Source: Luteimonas rhizosphaerae (GTDB taxonomy: Bacteria; Pseudomonadota; Gammaproteobacteria; Xanthomonadales; Xanthomonadaceae). From it: a stretch of 64,000 nt of DNA. The notes beneath the pieces are model-generated. The model was not told the origin of the DNA. It did not search any database and saw only the letters and a list, made by a program, of their open reading frames with translations. A program made the translations under genes and the position numbers. The DNA lies in assembly GCF_002849595.1 (NCBI RefSeq), contig NZ_NRQR01000025.1:1-64000 (forward strand). Reading direction: 5' to 3'. Shown piece by piece: positions 1 through 9,490 of the stretch (positions are counted from its first letter, which is position 1; every line of letters starts with the position of its first letter).

Positions 1-87
1 ACCGCGCGGCGGCCGCCGTCGTCCCCGATCCCGTCGCCCGTCGCGCCGCGCGCGCGGCGGCGATCGTCGCCCTCTCTCTTCCTGTCG

Positions 88-107
88 GCCCGCGTGAGAA
101 CGCGGGC
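88..107 (+). promoter_or_regulatory. stem-loop upstream of the glutamate dehydrogenase gene
   Basis: A perfect 7-bp stem GCCCGCG/CGCGGGC encloses a 6-base loop, 26 bases before the glutamate dehydrogenase start codon. No run of T follows, so it is not a clear terminator. It could end a transcript entering from the left or lie in the 5' untranslated region. Nothing else is recognisable in the first 133 bases. Confidence 0.3.
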
Positions 108-133
108 CTCATTGCATCGGACTTTCTGTCGCC

Positions 134-3100
134 ATGAGCACATCCCGCAAATCCGGATCGACTTCCTCCAACGCCAAGGCCGCTTCGAAACCCAAGGCGT
201 CCAAGGCGCCGGCGAAGGCCGCCAAGCGCACCTTGCCGGCCGCCGCCGCCGCGGGCCGCACGACCAGCACGCCGGTCGTCGCGTCGCCGGTCACGGTGTC
301 GCACGGCAGCGCCGCCGCGCTGCGCAAGGCCGCATCGAGCCTGCTGGATCCGATCTTCGCCGCGGTGCGCAAGCGCGCCGGCAAGGACGCGCACCAGGAC
401 GCCAACGCCTTCGCGCAGGCGTTCTACCGGCGCATGACCGAGGAAGAGCTGCCTCTGCACAGCGCCGACGGCTGGGCCGCGCTCGCCGCCGACCTGTTCG
501 CGTTCGCCGCGAAGCGCAAGCCCGGCACCGCCAACATCCGTCTCTTCAACCCGGTTCTCGCGACCCACGGCTGGGAGTCCCCGCACACGGTGCTGCAGAT
601 CGTCAATGACGACATGCCGTTCCTGGTCGACTCGGTGACGATGGCGCTGGCCGAGCAGGGCATCGGCGTTCACGTGCTGGGCCATCCGGTGGTGCAGATC
701 GCGCGCGACCGCAGCGGGCGCCTGACCCGCGTCGGCGAGGGCGAGACCGAGTCGGTGATGCACCTGGAGATCGACCGGCAGACGCCCGCCGACAACAGCC
801 GCATCGAGGCGATCGTGCGCAAGGTGCTCGACGACGTGCGCGGCATCGTCGCCGACTGGCCGGCGATGCGCGAGAAGATGCGCGAGGCCGCCGCCGACCT
901 GCTGTCGCGGCCGATGCCGATCCCCGATGCCAGCCGCCAGGAAGCGCAGGCGTTCCTGCAGTGGGCGGCGGACGACCATTTCACGTTCTTCGGCTATCGC
1001 GAATACCGGGTGCGCGGCAAGCGCGGCGCCGGCGTGCTGGAACCGGTCGCCGACAGCGGCCTCGGCCTGCTGCGCGCGCCGGGCCCGGTCAAGTCGCGAC
1101 CGCTCGAATCGCTGGCCGCGCACACGCTGCGCGCCGCGGGCGAGATCGATCCGCTGATCCTGACCAAGACCAGTGCACGCGCGACCGTGCACCGCCCCGG
1201 CTACATGGACTACATCGGCGTCATGCGCTACGACACCGACGGCAATGCGCTCAGCGAGCAGCGTTTCCTCGGCCTCTACACCTCGAGCGCCTACACACGC
1301 CGGCCGTGGGAGATCCCGCTGGTGCGCGACCGCTTCGAGCACGTGATGCGCGAATCCGGCCTGAAGCCGACCGGCCACAGCGGCAAGGCGCTCAAGCACA
1401 TCCTGGAGACACTGCCGCGCGACGAGCTGTTCCAGTCGACGGCCGACGAGCTCTACCGGCTCGGCACCGGCGTGCTGGGCCTGCAGGAGCGCGTGCGCAG
1501 CCGCATGTTCCTGCGCCGCGACCGGTACGGCCGCTTCTATTCGGTGCTGGTCTACATCCCGCGCGACCGTTTCAACACCGACGTGCGTCACCGCATCGAG
1601 CAGCTGCTGCGCGACGTCATGCATGCCGACCACGTCGATGCCAGCGTGGTGCTCGGCGAGTCGCCGCTGGCCCAGCTGCACCTGCTGGTGCGCCCGCGCG
1701 CGGGCGAGCAGTTCGAAGTCGACGAGGCGATGCTGGAATCGGAGCTGTCGTCGATCGTGCGCAACTGGCTCGACGACCTGCGCGACGAACTCGTGCGCCG
1801 CCACGGCGAGAGCGAGGGCCTGGCGCTGTCGAGCCGGTTCGGCCGCCTGCTGCCGGCGCCGTACATCGAGCAGGCGTCGCCGGCCGTGGCCGCGACCGAC
1901 GTCGAGAAGCTGGCGGCGGCCGAGACCTCGGACGCGCCGCAGCTGCATCTCTACACGCGCACCTTCGCCCGCAACAACGAGCCGACGCTGTGCTTCAAGC
2001 TCTACCAGCGCGGCACCCACATTCCGCTGTCCGACGTGCTGCCGGTCATGGAGAACATGGGCCTGCGTGTGATCGCCGAGCAGCCGCTGCGCATCGAGAT
2101 CGACGGCACGCCGCTGTACATCCAGGACTTCGTCGTCGAAGCGGTCGCCGGCGACATCGACGTCGAGCGCCAGGCCGCGCCGTTCACCGATGCCTTCGAC
2201 CGCATCTGGCGCGGCGACGCGGAGAACGACGGCTTCAACCGCCTGATCCTCGGCGCCGATCTCGACTGGCGCCAGGTCTCGATCCTGCGCGGCTACTGCA
2301 AGTACCTGCAGCAGGTCGGCGTGCCGTTCTCGCAGGCCTATGTCGAGGACACGCTCAACCGCTATCCGCTGCTCGCCCGCCTGCTGGTGGAGGTGTTCGA
2401 AGCGCGCTTCGACCCGGCGACCGGCCACGAGAGCAAGGCGCAGATCAGCGAAGGCGTCGCGACGTTCCAGCAGCAGCTGCAGACGCTGGCCGGCGACGAG
2501 GCGACGATGGCCGTGCTGGCGCCGGTGCTCGACGCGCGTCGCCAGGGCCGCAATGCCCAGTACGACCAGTCGCGCAAGGCGCTCAAGGCGCTGCTCGACC
2601 GCGTGTCGAGCCTCGACGAGGACCGCATCGTGCGCAGCTACCTCGGCGTCATCGACGCCACGCTGCGCACCAGCTACTACCAGCGCAGCGGCGACGGCGG
2701 CTATCGCGAGACGATCGCCTTCAAGTTCGATTCCGCGCGCGTGCCCGACCTGCCCAAGCCGCGTCCCTACCGCGAGATCTTCGTCTACGGGCCGCGAGTG
2801 GAAGGCATCCACCTGCGCTTCGGCCCGGTCGCGCGCGGCGGCCTGCGCTGGTCGGACCGCCGCGAGGACTTCCGCACCGAGGTGCTGGGCCTGGTCAAGG
2901 CGCAGATGGTCAAGAACACCGTCATCGTGCCGGTCGGCTCGAAGGGCGGCTTCATCGTCAAGCGGCCGCCGGCCGGCGGCGACCGCGATGCGCAGTTCGC
3001 CGAGGGCGTGGCCTGCTACAAGCTGTTCATCAACGGCCTGCTCGACATCACCGACAACATCGTCGACGGCGCGATCGTGCCGCCGCAGGACGTGGTGCGG

Positions 3101-5230
3101 CACGACGACAACGACCCCTATCTGGTCGTCGCCGCCGACAAGGGCACGGCGACGTTCTCCGACATCGCCAACGGCATCGCGCGCGAGCACGGGTTCTGGC
3201 TCGACGACGCCTTCGCCTCCGGCGGCTCGGTCGGTTACGACCACAAGGGCATGGGCATCACCGCGCGCGGCGCATGGGAGTCGGTCAAGCGTCATTTCCG
3301 CGCCATGGGCCGCAATTCGCAGACCGAGGACTTCACCTGCGTCGGCGTCGGCGACATGTCCGGCGACGTGTTCGGCAACGGCATGCTGCTGAGCGAGCAC
3401 ATCCGCCTGGTCGCGGCGTTCGACCACCGCCACATCTTCATCGATCCGGATCCCGATGCCGCGCGTTCGTTCGTCGAGCGCCAGCGCATGTTCGCGCTGC
3501 CGCGTTCGAGCTGGGAGGACTACGACACCGCGCTGATCGCCAGGGGCGGCGGCGTGTGGCCGCGCACGGCGAAGTCGATCCCGCTGTCGGCCGAGGCGCG
3601 CGCCGCCCTGGGCATCGAGGGCAACGTGACGGCGATGAGCCCGAACGAACTGATGTCGGCGATCCTGCGCGCCCCGGTGGACCTGCTGTGGAACGGCGGC
3701 ATCGGCACCTACGTCAAGTCCTCCAGCGAGCAGCACAGCGATGTCGGCGACCGCGCCAACAACGCGCTGCGCGTCGATGGCCGCGACCTGCGCTGCAAGG
3801 TGGTGGGCGAGGGCGGCAATCTCGGCTTGACCCAGCTCGGCCGCATCGAGGCCGCGCTGCACGGCGTACTGCTCAACACCGACTTCATCGACAACTCGGC
3901 GGGCGTGGACACGTCCGACCACGAGGTCAACATCAAGATCCTGCTCAATGCGCTTGTGCAGGACGGCCGCATGAAGCTGCCCGCGCGCAACAAGCTGCTG
4001 GCGTCGATGACCGACGAGGTCGCCGGCCTGGTGCTGTGGGACAACTACCGCCAGAACCAGGCGCTGAGCCTGATGGAGCGGATGAGCGTGTCGCGCCTCG
4101 GCTCCAAGCAGCATTTCATCCGCACCCTGGAATCGAAGGGCCTGCTCGACCGCCAGATCGAATACCTGCCCTCCGACGACGAGATCGCCGAGCGCAAGGC
4201 CAAGGGCATCGGCCTGACGCGTCCGGAACTGTCGGTGCTGCTGTCGTATTCCAAGCTGGTCGCGTTCGACCAGATGCTCGATTCCGACATTCCGGAAGAC
4301 CCGTATCTGTCGCGCGAGCTGCAGCGCTACTTCCCGGCGCCGCTGCAGAAGAAGTACGCCGAGCTGATGGAAGGCCACCGCCTGAAGCGCGAGATCATCG
4401 CGACCGCGGTCACCAATACGATGATCAACCGCATGGGCGCGACCTTCCTGCTGCGCATGCAGGAAGACAGCGGCCGGACGCCGGGCGAGGTCGCCAAGGC
4501 GTTCACGATCAGCCGCGAGACGATCGAGGCGCGGGCGCTGTGGGGCGAGATCGACGCACTCGACGGCCTGGTGCCGGAGTCGGTGCAGGTCGATGCGCTG
4601 CAGGTGATCTGGAACCTCCAGCGTGCGTTCACGCGCTGGCTGCTGGCACGTCCGGGCGCAATCCCGGACATCACCACCGCGGTCGACCGCTATCACGACG
4701 GCTTCCACGCGATCCGCAACGGCCGCCAGATCATCGCCGACAGCCAGCGTGCCGGCCACGACGCCAGCCTGCAGGCGTGGCGCGACAAGGGCGTGCCCGA
4801 AGCACTGGCCGAGCAGCTGGCGGCGCTGCCGTACCTCGAGCCGTGCTGCGACATCATCGAGGTCGCCAGCGAGCGCAAGCAGAAGCCGGTGGACGTGGCG
4901 CGCCTGCATTTCCGTCTCGGCGAGGCCTTGAACCTGCCGTGGCTGACCGAGCAGATCGACGCGTTGCAGGTCGACGGCCGCTGGCACGCCGTCGCACGCG
5001 GCGTGCTGCGCGAGGAACTCGGCGAGCAGCATCGGGCCCTGGTCGGTCAGGTGCTGGCGATGCCCGGCGCCACGCCCGGCGACAAGGTCCAGGCCTGGCT
5101 GCAGCGCGACGATTCCACGTTGCGCTTCACCCTGGCGATGCTGGGTGAACTGGCCGCGCAGAAGTCGCTGGATTACCCGACCGCGTCGGTCGCCGTGCAG
5201 CGCGTCTCGCAGCTGGTGCAGCGCAGCTGA
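134..5230 (+). CDS. gdhB: NAD-specific glutamate dehydrogenase, large (GDH-180) type
   Basis: The 1,698-residue protein oxidises L-glutamate to 2-oxoglutarate and ammonium with NAD+, a catabolic entry of glutamate into the TCA cycle in the cytoplasm. Its length and sequence match the ~180-kDa bacterial NAD-GDH family (Bac_GDH). The conserved core [12 protein letters not shown] begins near residue 902 and VPVGSKGGF follows, with the candidate substrate-binding lysine at 937. A long N-terminal regulatory region precedes it and a C-terminal helical region follows. The first ~60 residues are low-complexity and rich in Lys, Ala and Ser, unlike the rest. They may be a lineage-specific extension, or the true start may be later, but the ATG at 134 gives an uninterrupted frame. 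It stands alone, with no visible operon partner. Confidence 0.96.
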   Translation: MSTSRKSGSTSSNAKAASKPKASKAPAKAAKRTLPAAAAAGRTTSTPVVASPVTVSHGSAAALRKAASSLLDPIFAAVRKRAGKDAHQDANAFAQAFYRRMTEEELPLHSADGWAALAADLFAFAAKRKPGTANIRLFNPVLATHGWESPHTVLQIVNDDMPFLVDSVTMALAEQGIGVHVLGHPVVQIARDRSGRLTRVGEGETESVMHLEIDRQTPADNSRIEAIVRKVLDDVRGIVADWPAMREKMREAAADLLSRPMPIPDASRQEAQAFLQWAADDHFTFFGYREYRVRGKRGAGVLEPVADSGLGLLRAPGPVKSRPLESLAAHTLRAAGEIDPLILTKTSARATVHRPGYMDYIGVMRYDTDGNALSEQRFLGLYTSSAYTRRPWEIPLVRDRFEHVMRESGLKPTGHSGKALKHILETLPRDELFQSTADELYRLGTGVLGLQERVRSRMFLRRDRYGRFYSVLVYIPRDRFNTDVRHRIEQLLRDVMHADHVDASVVLGESPLAQLHLLVRPRAGEQFEVDEAMLESELSSIVRNWLDDLRDELVRRHGESEGLALSSRFGRLLPAPYIEQASPAVAATDVEKLAAAETSDAPQLHLYTRTFARNNEPTLCFKLYQRGTHIPLSDVLPVMENMGLRVIAEQPLRIEIDGTPLYIQDFVVEAVAGDIDVERQAAPFTDAFDRIWRGDAENDGFNRLILGADLDWRQVSILRGYCKYLQQVGVPFSQAYVEDTLNRYPLLARLLVEVFEARFDPATGHESKAQISEGVATFQQQLQTLAGDEATMAVLAPVLDARRQGRNAQYDQSRKALKALLDRVSSLDEDRIVRSYLGVIDATLRTSYYQRSGDGGYRETIAFKFDSARVPDLPKPRPYREIFVYGPRVEGIHLRFGPVARGGLRWSDRREDFRTEVLGLVKAQMVKNTVIVPVGSKGGFIVKRPPAGGDRDAQFAEGVACYKLFINGLLDITDNIVDGAIVPPQDVVRHDDNDPYLVVAADKGTATFSDIANGIAREHGFWLDDAFASGGSVGYDHKGMGITARGAWESVKRHFRAMGRNSQTEDFTCVGVGDMSGDVFGNGMLLSEHIRLVAAFDHRHIFIDPDPDAARSFVERQRMFALPRSSWEDYDTALIARGGGVWPRTAKSIPLSAEARAALGIEGNVTAMSPNELMSAILRAPVDLLWNGGIGTYVKSSSEQHSDVGDRANNALRVDGRDLRCKVVGEGGNLGLTQLGRIEAALHGVLLNTDFIDNSAGVDTSDHEVNIKILLNALVQDGRMKLPARNKLLASMTDEVAGLVLWDNYRQNQALSLMERMSVSRLGSKQHFIRTLESKGLLDRQIEYLPSDDEIAERKAKGIGLTRPELSVLLSYSKLVAFDQMLDSDIPEDPYLSRELQRYFPAPLQKKYAELMEGHRLKREIIATAVTNTMINRMGATFLLRMQEDSGRTPGEVAKAFTISRETIEARALWGEIDALDGLVPESVQVDALQVIWNLQRAFTRWLLARPGAIPDITTAVDRYHDGFHAIRNGRQIIADSQRAGHDASLQAWRDKGVPEALAEQLAALPYLEPCCDIIEVASERKQKPVDVARLHFRLGEALNLPWLTEQIDALQVDGRWHAVARGVLREELGEQHRALVGQVLAMPGATPGDKVQAWLQRDDSTLRFTLAMLGELAAQKSLDYPTASVAVQRVSQLVQRS

Positions 5231-5489
5231 CGGCAGCGCAGGTCCACCGCGTTCGCGCGGTGGGCCTGGTGGCGGGGTTGTCCGGTCCGTCTGGACCATG
5301 CCGGCGGACACGGTCCCTGGCCTGCGTGCGAACCGGCGTTCCACGGACTGGTGACCCGGTCGGAGCGTCGGGTGCGACGCGTTCGTCGGCATCGCGCGGG
5401 CCAGCGCGGGAATGTCCGTGTCATGTCGCATCGCGCGCGCGCGGCTGGACGGGCATCCGTTTCCGCGACGGGGCCGGTACACGCATGCG

Positions 5490-5517
5490 TCTGCAGGAGC
5501 GCGCTCGCGCGCGATGC
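5490..5517. repeat. REP-like palindromic element in the gdhB-nadK gap
   Basis: The sequence GCAGGAGCGCGCTCGCGCGC followed by GATGC matches the short palindrome family (core GGAGCGCGCTnGCGCGCGAT) scattered between genes in Xanthomonadaceae and Pseudomonas, recalled from general knowledge. It lies in the 411-base gap 5231-5641. I see no convincing gene in that gap: the frames open there have no ribosome binding site and are ordinary high-GC open frames. Only one copy of the element is visible in this window. Confidence 0.5.
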
Positions 5518-5641
5518 GGTTGGCGTGGTTGCCGGCATCGGACAGGGTGCGCGTCCTCCCATGCGGGCTGGAACCGTCGACACCCGTGCCATCGCATGCC
5601 TGCGCTAAGCTGCGCCCACGTTTTCCCGCAGTGGCCCGACG

Positions 5642-6360
5642 ATGACCGCACCGCACCGCATCGCGTTTCTCGCCAGCCAGACCGACGAGGCCCAGGCCGC
5701 GTTGCACCGGCTGGAAGGCGCGCACGGCCATTACGAGCCCGACGCTGCGGACGCGGCCACCTCGGCAAACCCGTCTACGGCATGAAGCTCGGCAGCGTCG
5801 GCTTCCTGATGAACCAGCATCGTGGCGACGATCTGCACGCCCGCATCGCCGCGGCGGAACCCGCGATCCTGCGGCCGCTGGAGATGGTGGCGCAGACCGA
5901 ATCCGGCGCGACGATCGGGTCGCTGGCCTACAACGAGGTGTCGCTGCTGCGGCAGACGCGCCAGGCCGGCCACCTGCGGATCGATCTCAACGGGGTCACC
6001 CGGCTCGAGGAACTCGTCGGCGACGGCGTGATCCTGTCGACGCCCGCCGGCAGCACCGCCTACAACTTCTCCGCGCACGGCCCGATCCTGCCGCTGGGGT
6101 CGGGCGTGCTCGCGCTGACGCCGATCGCACCCTTCCGCCCCCGGCGCTGGCGTGGGGCGATCCTCAAGGCCGGGACCGAGGTGCGGTTCCGGGTGCTCGA
6201 TCCCTACAAGCGCCCGGTCAGCGTCACCGCCGATTCGCACGAGGTGCGCGATGTCGTCGAGGTGACGATCCGCGAATCCGAAGACCGCACGGTGACGCTG
6301 CTGTTCGACCCCGAGCACAACCTCGAGGAACGCATCCTCAGCGAGCAGTTCGTCGTCTGA
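5642..6360 (+). pseudogene. nadK: NAD kinase, frameshifted by an internal deletion that removes the GGDG loop
   Basis: An intact NAD kinase would phosphorylate NAD+ to NADP+ and is normally essential. The ATG at 5642 starts a normal Xanthomonad NadK N-terminus ([20 protein letters not shown]) that reads as far as about 5752. The next recognisable residues, [20 protein letters not shown], resume at 5755 in another frame and continue normally to the stop at 6360. The later conserved motif [16 protein letters not shown] is present. The expected ~18 residues between them, including the ATP-binding GGDG motif, are missing, so about 50 bases (a number not divisible by three) are gone. As written the first frame ends within 20 codons. 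A restart at the in-frame ATG 5782 would still lack GGDG. Either this is a real lesion compensated elsewhere, or a sequencing or assembly gap in a GC-rich stretch. Confidence 0.85.
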
Positions 6361-6366
6361 CGACGC

Positions 6367-7482
6367 TCAGTCGTCGAAGGCGACGCCGTCGCCCGCGGCC
6401 ACCGCCAGCGGGCGCACCTGGTCGACCAGCACCGAGAGCGTGCGTCCCGGCTGCTCGAGCGGCGCGAAGTGCGCGGAATGCTCGAACCACACGGCGCGCT
6501 TGGCCGGCGCCTCGACGGTGGCGATCCAGTCGGCCACCGGCTGCGACGGCGTCGTGTAGTCGTGGCGGCCGAGCAGCATCCACACCGGCGCATCGACCCG
6601 GCGCACGCTGCGGAAATCGACCTGCGGCCATTCGCCGAGGATGCGGTCCAGCGTGAGCGCGCTGCCGGCGGCGATCGCCCGGCGGTCGTCCGGCCCGTAG
6701 TCCGGCGACAGGCGCTGTGCGCGGAAGTAGTAATCCGAGTTGTCGCGATAGGCGCTGTGGCCACCGTAATGGATGACCCACTTGCGCTGCGCGTCGATGC
6801 GGCCGCCCCGCAGGTCGGTGCCGGGATACGGTGCCAGGGCCTCGAGTTCGGCGACGGCCTCGCGGTTGTCCTCGGCGCGTGCGCGCTCGAGCGCATAGCG
6901 GTAGCCGATGGCCTCGTCGCTGGCCGGGTGGATGATCTGGCCGATGCCGACGTAGGCGTGCAGCGCGTCCGGCCGGGCCATCAGCACGCGCATGCCGATC
7001 ACGCTGCCCCAGCTGTGGCCGACCAGCACGATCTTGCGCTTGCCGTAGGTCGCCCGCAGCCAGTCGACGAGTTCGATGGCGTCGGCCACGTAGCGATCGA
7101 TCGTGATCGTCGGCGCGACGGCGTTGGGCGCATTCGCGCGATAGGTGCGGCCCGCGGCGCGCTGGTCCCACTGGACGACGGTGAAATAGTCCTCCCAGGG
7201 TTTCTGGAACGTCCACGCCGCCGGCATCATCGGCGCGGCCGGGCCGCCGTGCAGGTAGAGCAGGATCGGATTGTCGCGGTCCATGCCGCGCACGGTGATC
7301 CACTGGTCGATCCCGCCGATGCGGACGCGGTGTTCCTCCTGCAGGCCCGTGGGCGCGACGATGCGCTGGGCCTCGCCGACGATGGTGCGGCCCTCGGCAT
7401 AAAGATCATCCCCCGGGGGCGCCGCGCCCGCGCACAGCGGCCACAGGAGCAGGGCGAGCAGGGACAGGCGGATCGGCAACAT
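6367..7482 (-). CDS. exported alpha/beta hydrolase, proline iminopeptidase-like
   Basis: The 371-residue protein begins with a hydrophobic signal peptide ending near AGAAPP (residues 1-18), so it is probably periplasmic. The alpha/beta hydrolase fold shows HGGPAAPMMP (oxyanion HGGP motif) and the nucleophile elbow GHSWG with Ser157. The Asp is probably in GRHDYTTP and the His in EHSAHFAP near the C-terminus. HGGP plus GHSWG is typical of the S33 prolyl aminopeptidase group, but the substrate cannot be read from sequence. I chose the ATG at 7482 because CGAGG lies just upstream and the signal peptide starts there; the open frame extends further upstream without support. It converges on the damaged nadK, ending 6 bases after it. 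Confidence 0.88.
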   Translation of the reverse strand: MLPIRLSLLALLLWPLCAGAAPPGDDLYAEGRTIVGEAQRIVAPTGLQEEHRVRIGGIDQWITVRGMDRDNPILLYLHGGPAAPMMPAAWTFQKPWEDYFTVVQWDQRAAGRTYRANAPNAVAPTITIDRYVADAIELVDWLRATYGKRKIVLVGHSWGSVIGMRVLMARPDALHAYVGIGQIIHPASDEAIGYRYALERARAEDNREAVAELEALAPYPGTDLRGGRIDAQRKWVIHYGGHSAYRDNSDYYFRAQRLSPDYGPDDRRAIAAGSALTLDRILGEWPQVDFRSVRRVDAPVWMLLGRHDYTTPSQPVADWIATVEAPAKRAVWFEHSAHFAPLEQPGRTLSVLVDQVRPLAVAAGDGVAFDD

Positions 7483-7670
7483 GGCGTGTACCTCGCGTCG
7501 CGGAGTGGAGTCCACGCTGCGCCCGCGGGCCACGACGGCCCAGTGCCGATGGTCAGGGGGCCCGCCTGCCCGGATCGCGCATAATCCGCGCAGGCCTGCT
7601 GCGGCCGCATCCGGTCTCCGCACCGTCGACGCGTCGCCGGCATCCTCATTCCCTCGTCCCGCGATCCGCC

Positions 7671-8576
7671 ATGCCCGATCTGTCCGTGCCCACGCTCACC
7701 GTCGCGATCTCCTCGCGCGCCCTGTTCGACCTCGAGGACAGCCACGCGCTGTTCGAACAGCAGGGCATCGACGCCTACGCCGAGCACCAGCGTGCGCACG
7801 AGGACGACATCCTCGAACCCGGCATCGCGTTTCCGCTGGTGCGCAAGCTGCTGGCACTGAACATCGACGCGCCGCCGGATGCGCCGCATGTCGAGGTCAT
7901 CCTGCTGTCGCGCAATTCCGCCGACACGGGGCTGCGGATCTTCAATTCGATCCAGCACCACAATCTCGGCATCAGCCGCGCGACGTTCACCTCCGGCGAG
8001 CCGACCTGGCCCTACATCAAGCCCTTCGGCACCCAGCTGTTCCTGTCGGCGAATCCCGAATCCGTGCGGCGTGCGCTGGAGAACGAGATCGCCGCGGCGA
8101 CGATCATCCCCGCGCGCGCGGCCGCGCACCGCTCCGACCAGCTGCGCATCGCCTTCGATGGCGACGCGGTGATCTTCGGCGACGAGGGCGAGCGGGTGTC
8201 GCAGGAAGGCGGGATCGAAGCCTTCCACAAGCACGAGCGCGAGCGGGCGCGCGAGGAGATGGTCGGTGGTCCGTTCCGCGGGTTCCTGTCCGCGCTGCAC
8301 GATCTGCAGGCGGCGTATCCGCCGGGCAAGGACGCGCCGATCCGCACCGCGCTGGTCACCGCCCGTTCCGCGCCGGCGCACGAGCGGGTGATCCGCACGC
8401 TGCGCGCCTGGGGCGTGCGCCTCGACGAAGCGCTGTTCCTCGGCGGCCGGCCGAAGGGCCCGTTCCTCGATGCGTTCGGCGCCGATATCTTCTTCGACGA
8501 TTCCCAGCACAACATCGACTCGGCCAGTCCGCACGTGGCGGCCGGCCATGTGCCGCACGGCTGGTCGAACCGCTGA
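7671..8576 (+). CDS. 5'-nucleotidase (NT5C1 / cytosolic 5'-nucleotidase I family)
   Basis: The 301-residue protein matches the bacterial 5'-nucleotidase family related to cytosolic 5'-nucleotidase I, which dephosphorylates nucleoside monophosphates to nucleosides. Family-typical stretches are visible: AISSRALFDLEDSHALFE near residues 12-29, the central FDGDAVIFGDEGE near 160, and the C-terminal LGGRPKGPFLDAFGADIFFD with a HAD-like acidic end. It has no signal peptide, so it is cytoplasmic. It begins at the first ATG of the frame after a 188-base gap, and the SpeE-like gene starts 10 bases downstream, so the two are probably co-transcribed. Confidence 0.88.
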   Translation: MPDLSVPTLTVAISSRALFDLEDSHALFEQQGIDAYAEHQRAHEDDILEPGIAFPLVRKLLALNIDAPPDAPHVEVILLSRNSADTGLRIFNSIQHHNLGISRATFTSGEPTWPYIKPFGTQLFLSANPESVRRALENEIAAATIIPARAAAHRSDQLRIAFDGDAVIFGDEGERVSQEGGIEAFHKHERERAREEMVGGPFRGFLSALHDLQAAYPPGKDAPIRTALVTARSAPAHERVIRTLRAWGVRLDEALFLGGRPKGPFLDAFGADIFFDDSQHNIDSASPHVAAGHVPHGWSNR

Positions 8577-8586
8577 GCCGCCCCGG

Positions 8587-9399
8587 ATGACGGACGCGTC
8601 CCAGGCGCCGGTGCGCACCGGCTGGCTGCGCCGGTGGCTCGCAAGGCTGCGCGGCGAAGCGGCCCCGCGTCTGCGCAAGCCCTATGTGCGCCACCACGAC
8701 GGATTCACCTCGCTGCAGTTCGTGCGCCGGCAGACCCAGAGCCGCATGGTGACGGGCGATCCGGACCGGCTGCTGATCGACTACACCCGCACGATGCTGG
8801 CGACGCTGCTGTTTCAGCCGGCGCCGCGCGTGCTGGGCATGGTCGGGCTCGGCGGCGGCTCGCAGACCAAGTTCTGCCATCGGCATCTGCCGACGACGCG
8901 GATCGAGGTCGTCGAGAACAATCCGCACGTCGTGGCCCTGCGCGACGCGTTCGGCATTCCCGCCGATGATGCGCGCCTGCGGGTCGTCGTCGACGATGGC
9001 GCGGCGTTCGTCGCGCGGCAGCCGGCGCACTTCGACGTGCTGCTGGTCGACGGGTACGACGAGACCGGAATTCCGCCCGTGCTGTCGACGCAGGCGTTCT
9101 ACGACGCCTGTCGCGATGCGCTGACTGCGCAGGGCGTGCTGGCCTGCAATCTGTACGTGCGCAATCCCGGCGTGCACATCGAACGGCTGCAGCAGGCCTT
9201 CGGCGCACGGCAGGTGCTCGTCGTCGACGAGCCGAAGATGAGCAACCGTGTCGCGTTCGCCTGGCGGGGGCCGTTGCCCGAACGGAGCGCGGACGCGTGG
9301 ATCGCGCGGGTGCCGTCCGCGGTACGCGAACCGCTCGCGGGCGAGCTGGCGCGACTGGCCGCGCGACTGGTGCGACACCGGACGCTGTCGGCGCGCTGA
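8587..9399 (+). CDS. spermidine synthase-like methyltransferase-fold protein
   Basis: The 270-residue protein has the Rossmann fold of the SpeE family. The nucleotide-binding loop MVGLGGGSQTKF is near residues 82-93, an acidic residue ends the second strand (IEVVENNP), and VLLVDGYDETG follows near 155. True spermidine synthases carry further decarboxy-SAM and putrescine residues that I cannot confirm, so 'spermidine synthase-like' is safer than an enzyme name. The ATG at 8587 follows the nucleotidase stop by 10 bases, suggesting co-transcription. Confidence 0.8.
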   Translation: MTDASQAPVRTGWLRRWLARLRGEAAPRLRKPYVRHHDGFTSLQFVRRQTQSRMVTGDPDRLLIDYTRTMLATLLFQPAPRVLGMVGLGGGSQTKFCHRHLPTTRIEVVENNPHVVALRDAFGIPADDARLRVVVDDGAAFVARQPAHFDVLLVDGYDETGIPPVLSTQAFYDACRDALTAQGVLACNLYVRNPGVHIERLQQAFGARQVLVVDEPKMSNRVAFAWRGPLPERSADAWIARVPSAVREPLAGELARLAARLVRHRTLSAR

Positions 9400-9490
9400 G
9401 CGGCCGCGCGCAGACCCGCGGGCCAGGCCCGCACATTGCGCGACCGCCGATTCCCCTGCAGAGTCCCGGGCTGTTTCCGTGGACGAGGGG

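Noticed and set aside
961-5148. Very long second open frame inside the glutamate dehydrogenase gene
   Set aside because: It is an Arg/Ala/Gly-rich shadow of a real gene in high-GC DNA, with no ribosome binding site and no family-like sequence.
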